Notes under the pieces: generated by a model
Database searches by the model: none
What the model was told of the DNA's origin: nothing
What the model saw: only the letters and a program-made list of their open reading frames with translations
Source: Bradyrhizobium sp. U87765 SZCCT0048
GTDB taxonomy: Bacteria; Pseudomonadota; Alphaproteobacteria; Rhizobiales; Xanthobacteraceae
Direction: 5' to 3'
Length of the DNA stretch: 64,000 nt
NCBI RefSeq assembly: GCF_018131225.1
Contig: NZ_JAFCMM010000004.1
Span: 62,001 to 126,000, forward strand
Shown: in pieces, positions 1-10,159 of the stretch
Numbering within the stretch: position 1 is the stretch's first letter
Layout of the letters: every line of letters starts with the position of its first letter
Position numbers and translations under genes: made by a program

Positions 1-316
1 TCGGCGCAGCATCCGGCCCATTGGATATGTGGGAAAATAACACAGCGGGTGCAACCTTTAATGCGCGGCTGAATGTCGCGAAGCGACGAAAACCACGCTC
101 TGGTGCCGCCGGCGGCTGCTTCAAATTGTCGTCCGCAGAGCGGACCGGGGCGATCGGTATGATGGTCGCCATCCTCTGCAGCGATGCGGGTGGCGACGTC
201 ACGCGAGACGCGGCCTCTATGCGATGCGATCGTGTTGCGACCTCCGGTCGCATCTTTTGTTTCCATTTGTTGCTGCTGCAACTGAAATCCGGCCGCGTGG
301 CATGTGCCACGACGGC
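1..316. other. Gene-free stretch with small hairpins
   Basis: No convincing gene is visible. An open frame crosses it on the plus strand, but it continues antisense into the permease gene and its product has no recognisable domain. A 6-bp stem (237-242 with 246-251) is followed on the plus strand by ATCTTTTGTTT, so it could be the terminator of a plus-strand gene lying before the window. A second small palindrome, GTGGCA-TG-TGCCAC, lies near 298-311, just past the permease stop codon. Confidence 0.4.
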
Positions 317-2902
317 TCAGAGGTTGCGCAGCACCTGCGCTGGCTTCTGGTTGAGGGCGGCCAGTGTTCCCAGCAGCCCGAGGCCGACCGTGACCACGAG
401 CGCCGCGATCACCACCAGGGCGGCGCTGCCAGCCTGCCAGGTGAAGCTCAGGGTCATCAGGCGGGTGACGATCAGCCACGCGGCAATCGAGCCGGCGATC
501 ACCCCGAACACTGCGGTGGCGAGGCCGATCATCAGGTACTCGAGGGCATAGGCCCCGATCAGGCGGGTGCGGGTCGCGCCCAGCGTCTTGAGGATCACGG
601 CGTCATAGACGCGGTGACGGTGGCCGGCGGCGAGCGCGCCGCCGAGCACCAGCACCGCGGCGACGAGGGTGAGGGCGCTGGCGCCGCGAATCGCCAGGAC
701 GAGGTTCTCGACGACGTCGCCGACGGTGCGAAGCGCGTCGCGCACCCGCACGCTGGTGACCATCGGGTACTTCGCCGCCACCGCCTTGATGATCGCGGCG
801 TCGCCCGCGGCGCTGGGATGCGGTTCCGACAGGGTGGCGAGATGGGTGTGGGGCGCGCCGGCGAAGGTCTTCGGCGTGAACACCAGCACGAAGTTGATGC
901 CAAGACTCTGCCAGTCGACGTCGCGCAGGTTGCTGATGGTCGCGGTGATGTCGCGTCCCAGCACGTTGACCGTCACGGTGTCGCCGAGCTTGAGGCCAAG
1001 GCCGTCGGCGATCTTCTTTTCCATCGAGACCAGCGGAGGGCCACTGTAGTCCGGCGACCACCACGTGCCCTCCACCACCTTGGAGCCTTTCGGCACCTCG
1101 TTGGTGTAGGTCAGGCCGCGATCGCTCTGCAGCACCCATTCGGCCTGGGTCGTGGGCTTGAGGCTTTCCGCCTTGACGCCATTGGCGGCGGTGATGCGGC
1201 CGCGCAGCATCGGTACCCGCTCGACATGGGCGCCGGGCGCGAGCGTCTGCAGGAAGTCGCCGAAGCGGCCGGCTTCCGGCGCGGGGATGTCGATGAAGAA
1301 GAACGACGGGGCATGCTCCGGCAGCGCCGCGAGGAACTGGCGGCGCAGGTTGCCGTCGATCTGGGCGATGGTCACCAGCACGGTGAGCCCGAGGCCGAGC
1401 GACAGCACCACCGAGGGCGTCAGCGCGCCGATACGATGGATGTTGCCGAGCGCGAGGCGCAGCATGGTCGATTGCGGGCGCGGCAGGCGGCGCGCGATCA
1501 GCATGACAAGGCCGGCGACGAGGCGCAGCAGCGCGAACACCACCACGGACGCGGCGACGAACACCGCGGCGACGCGCTTGTCGTAGGCGAGGCCGATGGC
1601 GATGGCGACCAGCAGCGCGATGACGACGGCCATCAGCACGAGATAGCGCCGGCGCGGCCAGCGCCAGTCGCTGGCGCCGGCGTCGCGGAACAGGCGGGCG
1701 ACCGGCACATCGTGCACCGTACCGAGAGGCCACAGGCCGAAGGCGAGAGCGGTGAGCAGGCCATAGAGCAGCGACAGCGCCAGTTCGCCGCCGTGCAGCG
1801 ACGGCTCGATCGGCAGCGGCAGCAGATGGCCGAACACCTTCGCGATGATGAACGGCAATGCGGCGCCGACGGCAAGGCCGATCAGCGAGCCGACCGCGGC
1901 GAGCACCACCACCTGCATCAGGTAGATCGTGAACACATCGCGGCCGGGCGCGCCCAGCGACTTCAGCGTCGCGATCGCGTCGCGCCGGCGGTCGATATGG
2001 CTCTTCACGGCATTGGCGACGCCGACGCCGCCGACCAGCAGTGCCGCGAGGCCGACCAGGGTGAGGAACTGGGTGAAGCGGCTGATCGAGCGTTCGAGCT
2101 GCGGTGAGGCGTTGGCGCGCGAGCGGATGTCCCAGCCCGCCTCCGGCAGCGCGGCGCGGGCATCGGTGATCAGCGCCTCGGCGGCGCGGTCGTCGCTGCC
2201 GGTGTCGGCGAGCTTCACGCGGTAGGTCCAGCGCACGAGGCTGCCGGGCTGCAGCAGGCCGGTGGCGCGCAGGCCGTCGATGCTGATGAGGAAGCGCGGT
2301 CCGAAGCCGACGCCGCCGGCGAGCTTGTCGGGCTCGGCGTCGATCGCGGTGGTGATGGCGAAAGTCGCGCCCGCGATGCTGACGCGGTCGCCGACCTTGA
2401 GGTCGAGCCGCGCCAGCAGCGTCGGATCGGCGGCGGCGCCGTAGACGCCGTCGTGCGGCGCCAGCGCATCGGCGACGGGCATGTCCGGCGCCAGGGTCGG
2501 GCGGCCGAGCATCGGATAGTTGCCGTCGACCGCCTTGAGCTCGACGAGGGCGAACTCGCCACTCGCCGCGCGCACCATGCCGCGCAGCGTCGCCGCCGCC
2601 GACACGCGACCGTGGGCATCGAGGAAGGCGCGCTCCTGCGGCGAGGCTTCGCGCTGGATCAGCGAGAACGCAACGTCGCCGCCGAGCAGCGTGCGGCCCT
2701 CGCGCGACAGGCCGTCGGCGAGGCTGGCCGCCACCGAGCCGACGCCGGCGATCGCCATGACGCCGAGCGCGATGCAGGCGACGAAGACATAGAAGCCGCT
2801 GAGGCCGCCGCGCAGCTCGCGCAGCGCATAGCGCAGCGCCAGCGGGCCGATCCAGCGGCGGGTGGGCGTGGCGGTTGCGGCGCGGTCGAGGGCAAGGGTC
2901 AT
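317..2902 (-). CDS. ABC transporter permease, FtsX/MacB-type (YbbP-like)
   Basis: This is an 861-residue inner-membrane permease with the double FtsX layout. An N-terminal membrane helix (about residues 22-55) is followed by a large periplasmic domain, a helix bundle near 275-395, further helices near 420-510, a second periplasmic domain and a C-terminal helix bundle. Its start overlaps the stop region of the adjacent ATPase gene by 4 nt (2899-2902), so the two are co-translated. The pair beside a TesA-like esterase matches the ybbA-ybbP-tesA neighbourhood of other proteobacteria. The family is linked to moving lipophilic molecules out of the inner membrane. The substrate is unknown. Confidence 0.9.
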   Translation of the reverse strand: MTLALDRAATATPTRRWIGPLALRYALRELRGGLSGFYVFVACIALGVMAIAGVGSVAASLADGLSREGRTLLGGDVAFSLIQREASPQERAFLDAHGRVSAAATLRGMVRAASGEFALVELKAVDGNYPMLGRPTLAPDMPVADALAPHDGVYGAAADPTLLARLDLKVGDRVSIAGATFAITTAIDAEPDKLAGGVGFGPRFLISIDGLRATGLLQPGSLVRWTYRVKLADTGSDDRAAEALITDARAALPEAGWDIRSRANASPQLERSISRFTQFLTLVGLAALLVGGVGVANAVKSHIDRRRDAIATLKSLGAPGRDVFTIYLMQVVVLAAVGSLIGLAVGAALPFIIAKVFGHLLPLPIEPSLHGGELALSLLYGLLTALAFGLWPLGTVHDVPVARLFRDAGASDWRWPRRRYLVLMAVVIALLVAIAIGLAYDKRVAAVFVAASVVVFALLRLVAGLVMLIARRLPRPQSTMLRLALGNIHRIGALTPSVVLSLGLGLTVLVTIAQIDGNLRRQFLAALPEHAPSFFFIDIPAPEAGRFGDFLQTLAPGAHVERVPMLRGRITAANGVKAESLKPTTQAEWVLQSDRGLTYTNEVPKGSKVVEGTWWSPDYSGPPLVSMEKKIADGLGLKLGDTVTVNVLGRDITATISNLRDVDWQSLGINFVLVFTPKTFAGAPHTHLATLSEPHPSAAGDAAIIKAVAAKYPMVTSVRVRDALRTVGDVVENLVLAIRGASALTLVAAVLVLGGALAAGHRHRVYDAVILKTLGATRTRLIGAYALEYLMIGLATAVFGVIAGSIAAWLIVTRLMTLSFTWQAGSAALVVIAALVVTVGLGLLGTLAALNQKPAQVLRNL

Positions 2903-3636
2903 GATGCGGGCGCCGTCGCGGGAGCGTGGCGGGCGGGCGTGTCTTCCGCGTGGCCCGAGCGCAGCCGCACCACACGGTCGCAGCGGCGCGCGAGACTGGA
3001 ATCGTGGGTCACCAGCACCAGCGTCATGCCGCGCTCGCGGTGCTTGGCGAACAGCATGTCGACGATCTGCGTGCCGGTGGTCTCGTCGAGGTTGCCGGTC
3101 GGCTCGTCGGCGACCAGGATCGCCGGATCGGGCGCCAGCGCGCGTGCCAGCGCGACACGCTGCTGCTCGCCGCCGGACAGTTGCATCGGATAGTGATGCA
3201 GCCGCTCGCCGAGGCCGACGGCGGTGAGTTCGCGCGCGGCGCGCTCGGTGGCGTCGCTGCGGCCGGCGAGTTCGAGCGGCACCGCGACGTTCTCGAGCGC
3301 GGTCATGGTCGGGATCAGGTGGAACGACTGGAACACGATGCCGATGTGGCGGCCGCGGAAGCGCGCCAGGTCGTCCTCGTCGAGGCCATTGAAAGACACG
3401 CCGTTGACCACCACTTCGCCATCATCGGGCCGCTCCAATCCGGCCATGACCATGAGCAGGGTGGACTTGCCGGAGCCCGATGCGCCGATCAGGCCGACGG
3501 CTTCGCCAGCGCGAACGCGCAGGCTGACGCCCTTGAGGATGTGCACCCGCGCCGCGCCTTCGCCGAGCGAGAGGTTGACGTTGGTGATGACGATGGTGTC
3601 GGGAAACGGCGACGAGGAGGCGATGAGACTGTCCAT
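2899..3636 (-). CDS. ABC transporter ATP-binding protein (LolD/YbbA-type)
   Basis: This 245-residue cytoplasmic ATPase energises the permease encoded directly downstream. It has Walker A GASGSGKST (51-59), a Q-loop Gln at 103, the signature LSGGEQQ (153-159) and Walker B ILVADEP (173-179), and its length is normal for the MacB/LolD class. The ATG lies at 3634-3636 and overlaps the most upstream plausible start of the divergent esterase by 2 nt. That leaves no free intergenic promoter and suggests that one of the two genes starts further in. Confidence 0.93.
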   Translation of the reverse strand: MDSLIASSSPFPDTIVITNVNLSLGEGAARVHILKGVSLRVRAGEAVGLIGASGSGKSTLLMVMAGLERPDDGEVVVNGVSFNGLDEDDLARFRGRHIGIVFQSFHLIPTMTALENVAVPLELAGRSDATERAARELTAVGLGERLHHYPMQLSGGEQQRVALARALAPDPAILVADEPTGNLDETTGTQIVDMLFAKHRERGMTLVLVTHDSSLARRCDRVVRLRSGHAEDTPARHAPATAPAS

Positions 3637-4348
3637 GAGTCCGTCATATGGGCGTTTTCGCGGTGGGGTCGAGGGCCCGCGGCGAAGGTTTCTCGCAGCC
3701 GTGATGACAGCGGCATTGGGAGCTTTGATGGCGATGGCGGGGCCGGTTCGCGCTGAGACCGCGGCGGCAGGGGCGGCGCCGCCGATCAGGCTTGCCGTGC
3801 TCGGCGATTCCCTGACCGCCGGCTACGGCCTGCCGGCCTCCGCGGCGTTTCCCGCCCGGTTGCAAAAAGCTTTGCAAGACAAGGGGATAAATGTCGACGT
3901 GCTGAACGCTGGGGTGTCCGGCGATACCTCGTCGGGTGGGCGCGACCGGCTCGACTGGTCGATCCCCGAGGGCACCCAGGCGGTCATGGTCGAACTCGGC
4001 GCCAACGATGCCCTGCGCGGCATCGATCCGGCCGTGACCCGCGCGGCGCTCGACGAGATCATCACGCGGCTCAAGGCGCGCGGCATCGCCGTGATGCTGT
4101 GCGGCATGTACGCGCCGCGCAATTTCGGCCCGGATTATGTCGCCCGGTTCGATCCGATCTATCCCGAACTCGCCAAACAGCATGACGTGCCGCTCTATCC
4201 GTTCTTCCTCGATGGCGTCGCCGGCAACGCCAAACTGACGCAGCCGGACGGCATGCATCCGACCGCAGAAGGCGTCGATGTCATCGTCGAAAGAGTCCTG
4301 CCCTCGGTGCAGGCGTTCCTTGGCAAGGTCGTCGCGCCGAAGAGCTGA
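3635..4348 (+). CDS. tesA: Arylesterase / GDSL lysophospholipase (TesA-like)
   Basis: An SGNH/GDSL hydrolase predicted to be exported to the periplasm and to cleave aryl or thioesters and lysophospholipids. All four family blocks are present: GDSL with the nucleophile at about Ser59, the NAGVSGDT glycine block, GANDALRG with the Asn, and DGMHPTAEG carrying the catalytic Asp and His. The start is uncertain. ATG 3635 gives an n-region with three consecutive Arg before a hydrophobic stretch ending in AGPVRA, a good signal peptide. ATG 3704 would remove the positive charges but leave room for a promoter between the divergent genes. 238 residues from the longer start. Confidence 0.88.
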   Translation: MSPSYGRFRGGVEGPRRRFLAAVMTAALGALMAMAGPVRAETAAAGAAPPIRLAVLGDSLTAGYGLPASAAFPARLQKALQDKGINVDVLNAGVSGDTSSGGRDRLDWSIPEGTQAVMVELGANDALRGIDPAVTRAALDEIITRLKARGIAVMLCGMYAPRNFGPDYVARFDPIYPELAKQHDVPLYPFFLDGVAGNAKLTQPDGMHPTAEGVDVIVERVLPSVQAFLGKVVAPKS

Positions 4349-4583
4349 CGCGCGGCCGGCGCGGCGCCATATCGGGAACCGGAAAAGGCCTTCGATATGC
4401 GATGCGCGCGTGCCTTCGCCATGCGCGCAATGGCGTCGAAATGAGCGCGAACCGCTGGTCCGAGAGGCAGCACAACCGGCGCGGAAGGCCCGCACGAACA
4501 GTGCTCTTCGCACTGTCATCCGGCTGCGCTACTAATTGGTTGTCAGTGATTCGCTGTCGGCCTCCGCATCGAGGACTTCTGAG

Positions 4584-5120
4584 ATGCCGCGTCTTTTTGC
4601 CGGACTGGAAATCCCCCCTGACATTGGCAGATCGCTCTCGGATCTGCGTGGCGGTCTCCCTGGTGCCCGCTGGATCGATCCCGAAAACTATCACGTCACC
4701 TTGCGCTTCATCGGCGATATCGATGGCCTCGCCGCCAACGAGATCGCCTCGACGCTGTTTCGCGTCAACCGCAAGCCCTTCGACGTGACGTTGCAGGGCT
4801 TGTCGAGCTTCGGCGGCAAGAAACCGCGCGCGGTCGTCGCGTCGGTCGTGCCATGCCGGCCGCTCATGGAGCTGCAGGCCGAACTCGAGCGGCTGATGCA
4901 GCGGGTCGGTCTCGACCCGGAGGGGCGCAAGTTCACGCCGCATGTCACGCTGGCGCGGCTGCGCGATGCCTCCAACCAGGATGTCGCCGACTACCTCTCG
5001 ATCCGGGGCTACTTCCCGAGCCGGGTGTTCACCGCCTCGCGCTTCGTGCTGTTCTCGTCGCGCGCGTCGGTCGGCGGCGGCCCGTATGTGGTCGAGGATT
5101 CCTATGCGCTGAGCGCATAG
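4584..5120 (+). CDS. thpR: RNA 2',3'-cyclic phosphodiesterase
   Basis: A two-histidine phosphoesterase of 178 residues that opens 2',3'-cyclic phosphates of RNA. The two diagnostic motifs are HVTLRF (His37, Thr39) and HVTLARL (His120, Thr122), spaced as usual in the ThpR/LigT family. The start at ATG 4584 is chosen because the family begins almost directly with a sequence like MPRLFAGLEIP; the 16 in-frame residues upstream are low complexity. It stands alone, with about 240 bp of apparently gene-free DNA before and about 260 bp after it. Confidence 0.92.
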   Translation: MPRLFAGLEIPPDIGRSLSDLRGGLPGARWIDPENYHVTLRFIGDIDGLAANEIASTLFRVNRKPFDVTLQGLSSFGGKKPRAVVASVVPCRPLMELQAELERLMQRVGLDPEGRKFTPHVTLARLRDASNQDVADYLSIRGYFPSRVFTASRFVLFSSRASVGGGPYVVEDSYALSA

Positions 5121-5380
5121 AACGGGCGACGGCACCTGCACACCTTCGTTCAGGCAGGGTATCTGCCTGATCCTGAATGGATTTTTTGATTTCGCTGGCG
5201 CCGGTCGGTCCAGCCGCGGCGCAGTCGTCGGCGGCAGCCTCTTGCATTTTCCTCAATTGTTTGGCGGTAAGAGACCGCTTCCTCCGGCTGCGACGCGCGT
5301 GCTCTCGGGTTTGGGCATGATCATTCGGAGGCTCTCGCCTCGTTTCGGACCCTGCCCGTCTGCCCCTAGCCCCTGCAACC

Positions 5381-6568
5381 ATGGCCCCTGCTGCTTCACT
5401 TTCCTTTCGCGACCAGTATCAGGCGCGGATCGCCGCGGGCGAGATCGAGCCGGACCCGGCGCAAGCCCGGGCGGTCGAGGCTTATGCCGCGCTCGACGCC
5501 CGTCTCGATGGCTACAAGCCCGGCCACAAGAACGGCTTCCTCGGCCGGCTGTTCGGCGACAAGAAGAACGGCGAGGCGCCGCAGGGTCTCTACGTCCACG
5601 GCGAGGTCGGCCGCGGCAAGACCATGCTCATGGATCTGTTTTTCCATGCCAGTCCGGTGGCGCACAAACGCCGCGCGCACTTCCACGAGTTCATGGCCGA
5701 CGTGCATGAGCGCATCTATGGCTTTCGCCAGAAGATCGCGAGCGGCCAGCTCGCCGACGCCGACCCGGTGCGCCTCACCGCGCAGACGATCTTCGACGAG
5801 GCGTGGCTTTTGTGCTTCGACGAATTCCATGTCACCGACATCGCCGATGCGATGATCCTCGGCCGGCTGTTCGAGCGCCTGTTCGCGCTCGGCACCGTGG
5901 TGGTGGCGACATCGAACGTCGCGCCGGAAGACCTCTACAAGGGCGGCCTCAACCGCGCGCTGTTCCTGCCGTTCATCGCCCAGATCCAGCAGCACATGTC
6001 GGTGCTGCGGCTCGATGCGCGCACCGACTTTCGTCTCGAAAAACTCGCCGGCGCGAAGATGTGGCTGGTGCCGGCCGATGCCGCCGCCGACGCCGCGCTC
6101 GACGCCGCGTTTCTCAAACTCACCGGCGGCGCCAGGGGCGCGCCAAGGGACATCATGATCAAGGGGCGCGTGCTGCACGTGCCGCGCGCCGCGCACGGCG
6201 TCGCCCGCTTCTCGTTCGCGCAGCTGTGCGAGCAGCCGCTCGCCGCGTCCGACTACCTGCGGCTCGCGCACGACTATCACACCCTGGTGCTGGATCACGT
6301 GCCGGTGATGGACTTCGCGCAGCGCAACGCAGCCAAGCGTTTCATCACCCTGATCGACACGCTCTATGACAACGCCGTGAAACTGGTCGCGTCGGCCGAC
6401 GCCGATCCGGTGTCGCTCTATCTCGCCGACGAAGGCGTCGAGGCCAACGAATTCAAGCGGACGTCATCGCGGCTGATCGAAATGGGCTCGGAATCCTATC
6501 TGGCGCTGGCGCACGGCCGGCCGGATTCGACCGCCAGCGGCGCCAGCACCGGCCTGGTCGAAACCTGA
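5381..6568 (+). CDS. zapE: Cell division protein ZapE (AFG1-type ATPase)
   Basis: A 395-residue P-loop ATPase of the AFG1/ZapE family, which acts at the constricting Z-ring in bacteria and in protein quality control in mitochondria. Walker A is GEVGRGKT (74-81) and Walker B is LLCFDEFHV (143-151), followed by the ATSNVAPEDLY sensor-type segment and the family C-terminus RFDTLYD-like (here ITLIDTLYDNAVKL). Length fits the family. The gene lies directly upstream of mdh, as in many relatives, separated by 166 bp that probably carries the mdh promoter. Confidence 0.94.
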   Translation: MAPAASLSFRDQYQARIAAGEIEPDPAQARAVEAYAALDARLDGYKPGHKNGFLGRLFGDKKNGEAPQGLYVHGEVGRGKTMLMDLFFHASPVAHKRRAHFHEFMADVHERIYGFRQKIASGQLADADPVRLTAQTIFDEAWLLCFDEFHVTDIADAMILGRLFERLFALGTVVVATSNVAPEDLYKGGLNRALFLPFIAQIQQHMSVLRLDARTDFRLEKLAGAKMWLVPADAAADAALDAAFLKLTGGARGAPRDIMIKGRVLHVPRAAHGVARFSFAQLCEQPLAASDYLRLAHDYHTLVLDHVPVMDFAQRNAAKRFITLIDTLYDNAVKLVASADADPVSLYLADEGVEANEFKRTSSRLIEMGSESYLALAHGRPDSTASGASTGLVET

Positions 6569-6734
6569 TATGCCAGCGGCGCCGGGCCGGCTTCCGATGT
6601 CCAATTTGCGGGCACGCCGAGCCCGAGCCGGATTATTGGGCCCCCGCCGACTTGAACGGGTGCGGCGAAAGGGCTAACAGCCTTTCAGGATTTTCCTTCC
6701 TCCTCCTCCCACTGGGTTCAAAGGACAGACTCCC

Positions 6735-7703
6735 ATGGCACGCAACAAGATTGCTTTGATCGGCTCCGGTCAGATCGGTGGAACGCTTGCTCACCTCGTC
6801 GGCCTCAAGGAGCTGGGCGATGTGGTGCTGTTCGACATCGCGGAGGGCGTGCCGCAGGGCAAGGCGCTCGACATTGCGCAGTCCTCGCCGGTCGACGGCT
6901 TCGACTCCGCGTTGACCGGTGCCAACTCCTATGAAGCGATCGCCGGCGCCGACGTCGTGATCGTGACCGCCGGCGTGCCGCGCAAGCCCGGCATGAGCCG
7001 CGATGACCTCCTCAGCATCAACCTCAAGGTGATGGAGCAGGTCGGCGCCGGCATCAAGAAGTATGCCCCCGAGGCGTTCGTGATCTGCATCACCAACCCG
7101 CTCGACGCCATGGTGTGGGCGCTGCAGAAGGCTTCGGGCCTGCCGTCGAAGAAGGTCGTCGGCATGGCCGGCGTGCTCGACTCGGCGCGCTTCCGTTACT
7201 TCCTCGCCGACGAGTTCAACGTCTCCGTCGAGGACGTCACCGCCTTCGTGCTCGGCGGCCATGGCGATACCATGGTGCCGCTGGCGCGCTACTCCACCGT
7301 CGCCGGCATCCCGCTGCCGGACCTCGTCAAGATGGGCTGGACCTCGCAGGCCCGCCTCGACGAAATCATCGACCGCACCCGCAACGGTGGCGCCGAGATC
7401 GTCAACCTGCTGAAGACCGGCTCGGCGTTCTACGCCCCGGCGTCGTCGGCGATCGCGATGGCCGAGAGCTACCTGCGCGACAAGAAGCGCGTGCTGCCCT
7501 GCGCCGCCCATCTCAACGGTGAGTACGGCGTCAAGGACATGTACGTCGGCGTGCCGGTCGTGATCGGCTCCAAGGGTGTCGAGCGCGTCGTCGAGATCGA
7601 GCTCTCCGGCAAGGACCGCGAAGCGTTCGACAAGTCGGTCGGCGCCGTGCAGGGCCTCGTCGATGCCTGCAAGAAGATCGCCCCGGACCTGCTCGGCAAG
7701 TAA
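6735..7703 (+). CDS. mdh: Malate dehydrogenase
   Basis: NAD-dependent oxidation of malate to oxaloacetate in the TCA cycle. The 322-residue protein belongs to the LDH-like malate dehydrogenase group: Rossmann motif GSGQIGG at 10-16, the ITNPLDAMV segment, and the active-site loop GGHGDTMVPL with the catalytic His. RBS-like AAGGACAG precedes the ATG at 6735. It leads the mdh-sucC-sucD run, with only 51 bp before sucC, so one transcript is likely. Confidence 0.97.
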   Translation: MARNKIALIGSGQIGGTLAHLVGLKELGDVVLFDIAEGVPQGKALDIAQSSPVDGFDSALTGANSYEAIAGADVVIVTAGVPRKPGMSRDDLLSINLKVMEQVGAGIKKYAPEAFVICITNPLDAMVWALQKASGLPSKKVVGMAGVLDSARFRYFLADEFNVSVEDVTAFVLGGHGDTMVPLARYSTVAGIPLPDLVKMGWTSQARLDEIIDRTRNGGAEIVNLLKTGSAFYAPASSAIAMAESYLRDKKRVLPCAAHLNGEYGVKDMYVGVPVVIGSKGVERVVEIELSGKDREAFDKSVGAVQGLVDACKKIAPDLLGK

Positions 7704-7754
7704 GCCGAGCCGGTTCTTCTCCTCCATGCGATGTGATGTCTTCAGGGGCAATCG

Positions 7755-8951
<1,197 letters not shown>

Positions 8952-8955
8952 GCCG

Positions 8956-9840
8956 ATGTCCGTCCTGATCGACAAGAACACCAAGGTCATCACCCAGGGC
9001 TTCACCGGCAAGAACGGCACCTTCCACTCCGAAGGCGCGCTGGCTTACGGCACCAAGCTGGTCGGCGGCACCTCGCCGGGCAAGGGTGGCTCCGTCCATC
9101 TCGGCCTGCCGGTGTTCGACACCGTGGCCGAGGCCCGCGAAAAGACCGGCGCCGATGCCAGCGTGATCTACGTCCCGCCGCCGGGCGCGGCGGACGCGAT
9201 CTGCGAGGCGATCGAAGCCGAGGTTCCGCTGATCGTCTGCATCACGGAAGGTATCCCGGTGCTTGACATGGTGCGCGTCAAGCGTTCGCTGTCGGGCTCC
9301 AAGTCGCGCCTGATCGGGCCGAACTGCCCGGGCGTCGTCACTGCCGGCGAGTGCAAGATCGGCATCATGCCGGCCAACATCTTCAAGCCCGGCAGCGTCG
9401 GCATCGTGTCGCGCTCCGGTACGCTGACCTATGAAGCGGTGTTCCAGACCTCCCGGGAAGGCCTCGGCCAGACCACGGCGGTCGGCATCGGCGGCGACCC
9501 GGTCAAGGGCACCGAGTTCATCGACGTGCTGGAGATGTTCCTGGCCGACCCGAAGACCACGTCGATTGTCATGATCGGCGAGATCGGCGGCGCGGCCGAG
9601 GAAGACGCGGCCCAGTTCCTCAAGGACGAGGCCAAGCGCGGCCGCAAGAAGCCGATGGTCGGCTTCATCGCCGGCCGTACCGCCCCTCCCGGCCGCCGCA
9701 TGGGCCACGCCGGCGCGATCGTCTCCGGCGGCAAGGGCGACGCGGAATCCAAGATCGCGGCCATGGAAGCGGCCGGGATCGTGGTGTCGCCGTCGCCGGC
9801 CCGCCTCGGCCACACCCTGGCGGAGCTGCTGCGCAAGTAA
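8956..9840 (+). CDS. sucD: Succinyl-CoA synthetase alpha subunit
   Basis: CoA-binding and catalytic subunit of succinyl-CoA ligase, 294 residues. The phosphohistidine lies in the conserved GHAGAIVSGGKG segment at His251. The N-terminal CoA-binding Rossmann domain is complete (TQGFTGKNGTFHSEGA). A strong rho-independent terminator lies 60 bp after the stop, so mdh-sucC-sucD forms a unit separate from sucA. Confidence 0.97.
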   Translation: MSVLIDKNTKVITQGFTGKNGTFHSEGALAYGTKLVGGTSPGKGGSVHLGLPVFDTVAEAREKTGADASVIYVPPPGAADAICEAIEAEVPLIVCITEGIPVLDMVRVKRSLSGSKSRLIGPNCPGVVTAGECKIGIMPANIFKPGSVGIVSRSGTLTYEAVFQTSREGLGQTTAVGIGGDPVKGTEFIDVLEMFLADPKTTSIVMIGEIGGAAEEDAAQFLKDEAKRGRKKPMVGFIAGRTAPPGRRMGHAGAIVSGGKGDAESKIAAMEAAGIVVSPSPARLGHTLAELLRK

Positions 9841-10159
9841 CTCTGCCCGCGCGCAACGCAAGTTGCGCCCTGCGGCAAAAGGCGCGCCATCGAGACATGA
9901 GGCCCCGGCAACCGTCCGGGGCCTTTTTGTTGGGCATGTCATCAAGCCGGCAGGCGCCGGGCGGCTTGAAAATCTGCATTTCGTCAGAGGGTTGAGGTCA
10001 GGTGGTGGCGAAATAAAGCTATGAATTTTAGCTCATTTCTTTGTTCTTTTAAGCGCGTACATTCGCCCCAAATAGGGTAAAGGATGCCGATCAGCCTGCG
10101 CGGTCCGCCGGGCTTATCCGACTGTTTTTCCGCGCGATACAATAAAATCAGGACGCATC
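9841..10159. other. sucD-sucA intergenic region
   Basis: 319 bp without a gene. The first 90 bp carry the sucD terminator. The remainder is the likely sucA promoter and leader: it is unusually AT-rich for this genome around 10010-10080, and TTTTAAGC and AATAGGGTAAAG stretches stand out. I cannot assign -35 and -10 boxes with confidence. An AGGA sits 8 nt before the sucA ATG. Confidence 0.5.
9901..9928 (+). terminator. Rho-independent terminator after sucD
   Basis: A perfect 8-bp GC stem (9901-9908 with 9916-9923), a 7-nt loop and five consecutive T. It ends the mdh-sucCD transcript and implies that sucA has its own promoter in the next 230 bp. Confidence 0.9.

Noticed and set aside
21..551. 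A 176-codon open frame at the window start
   Set aside because: It runs antisense into the permease gene and gives an Arg/Thr/Ala-rich product without recognisable features.
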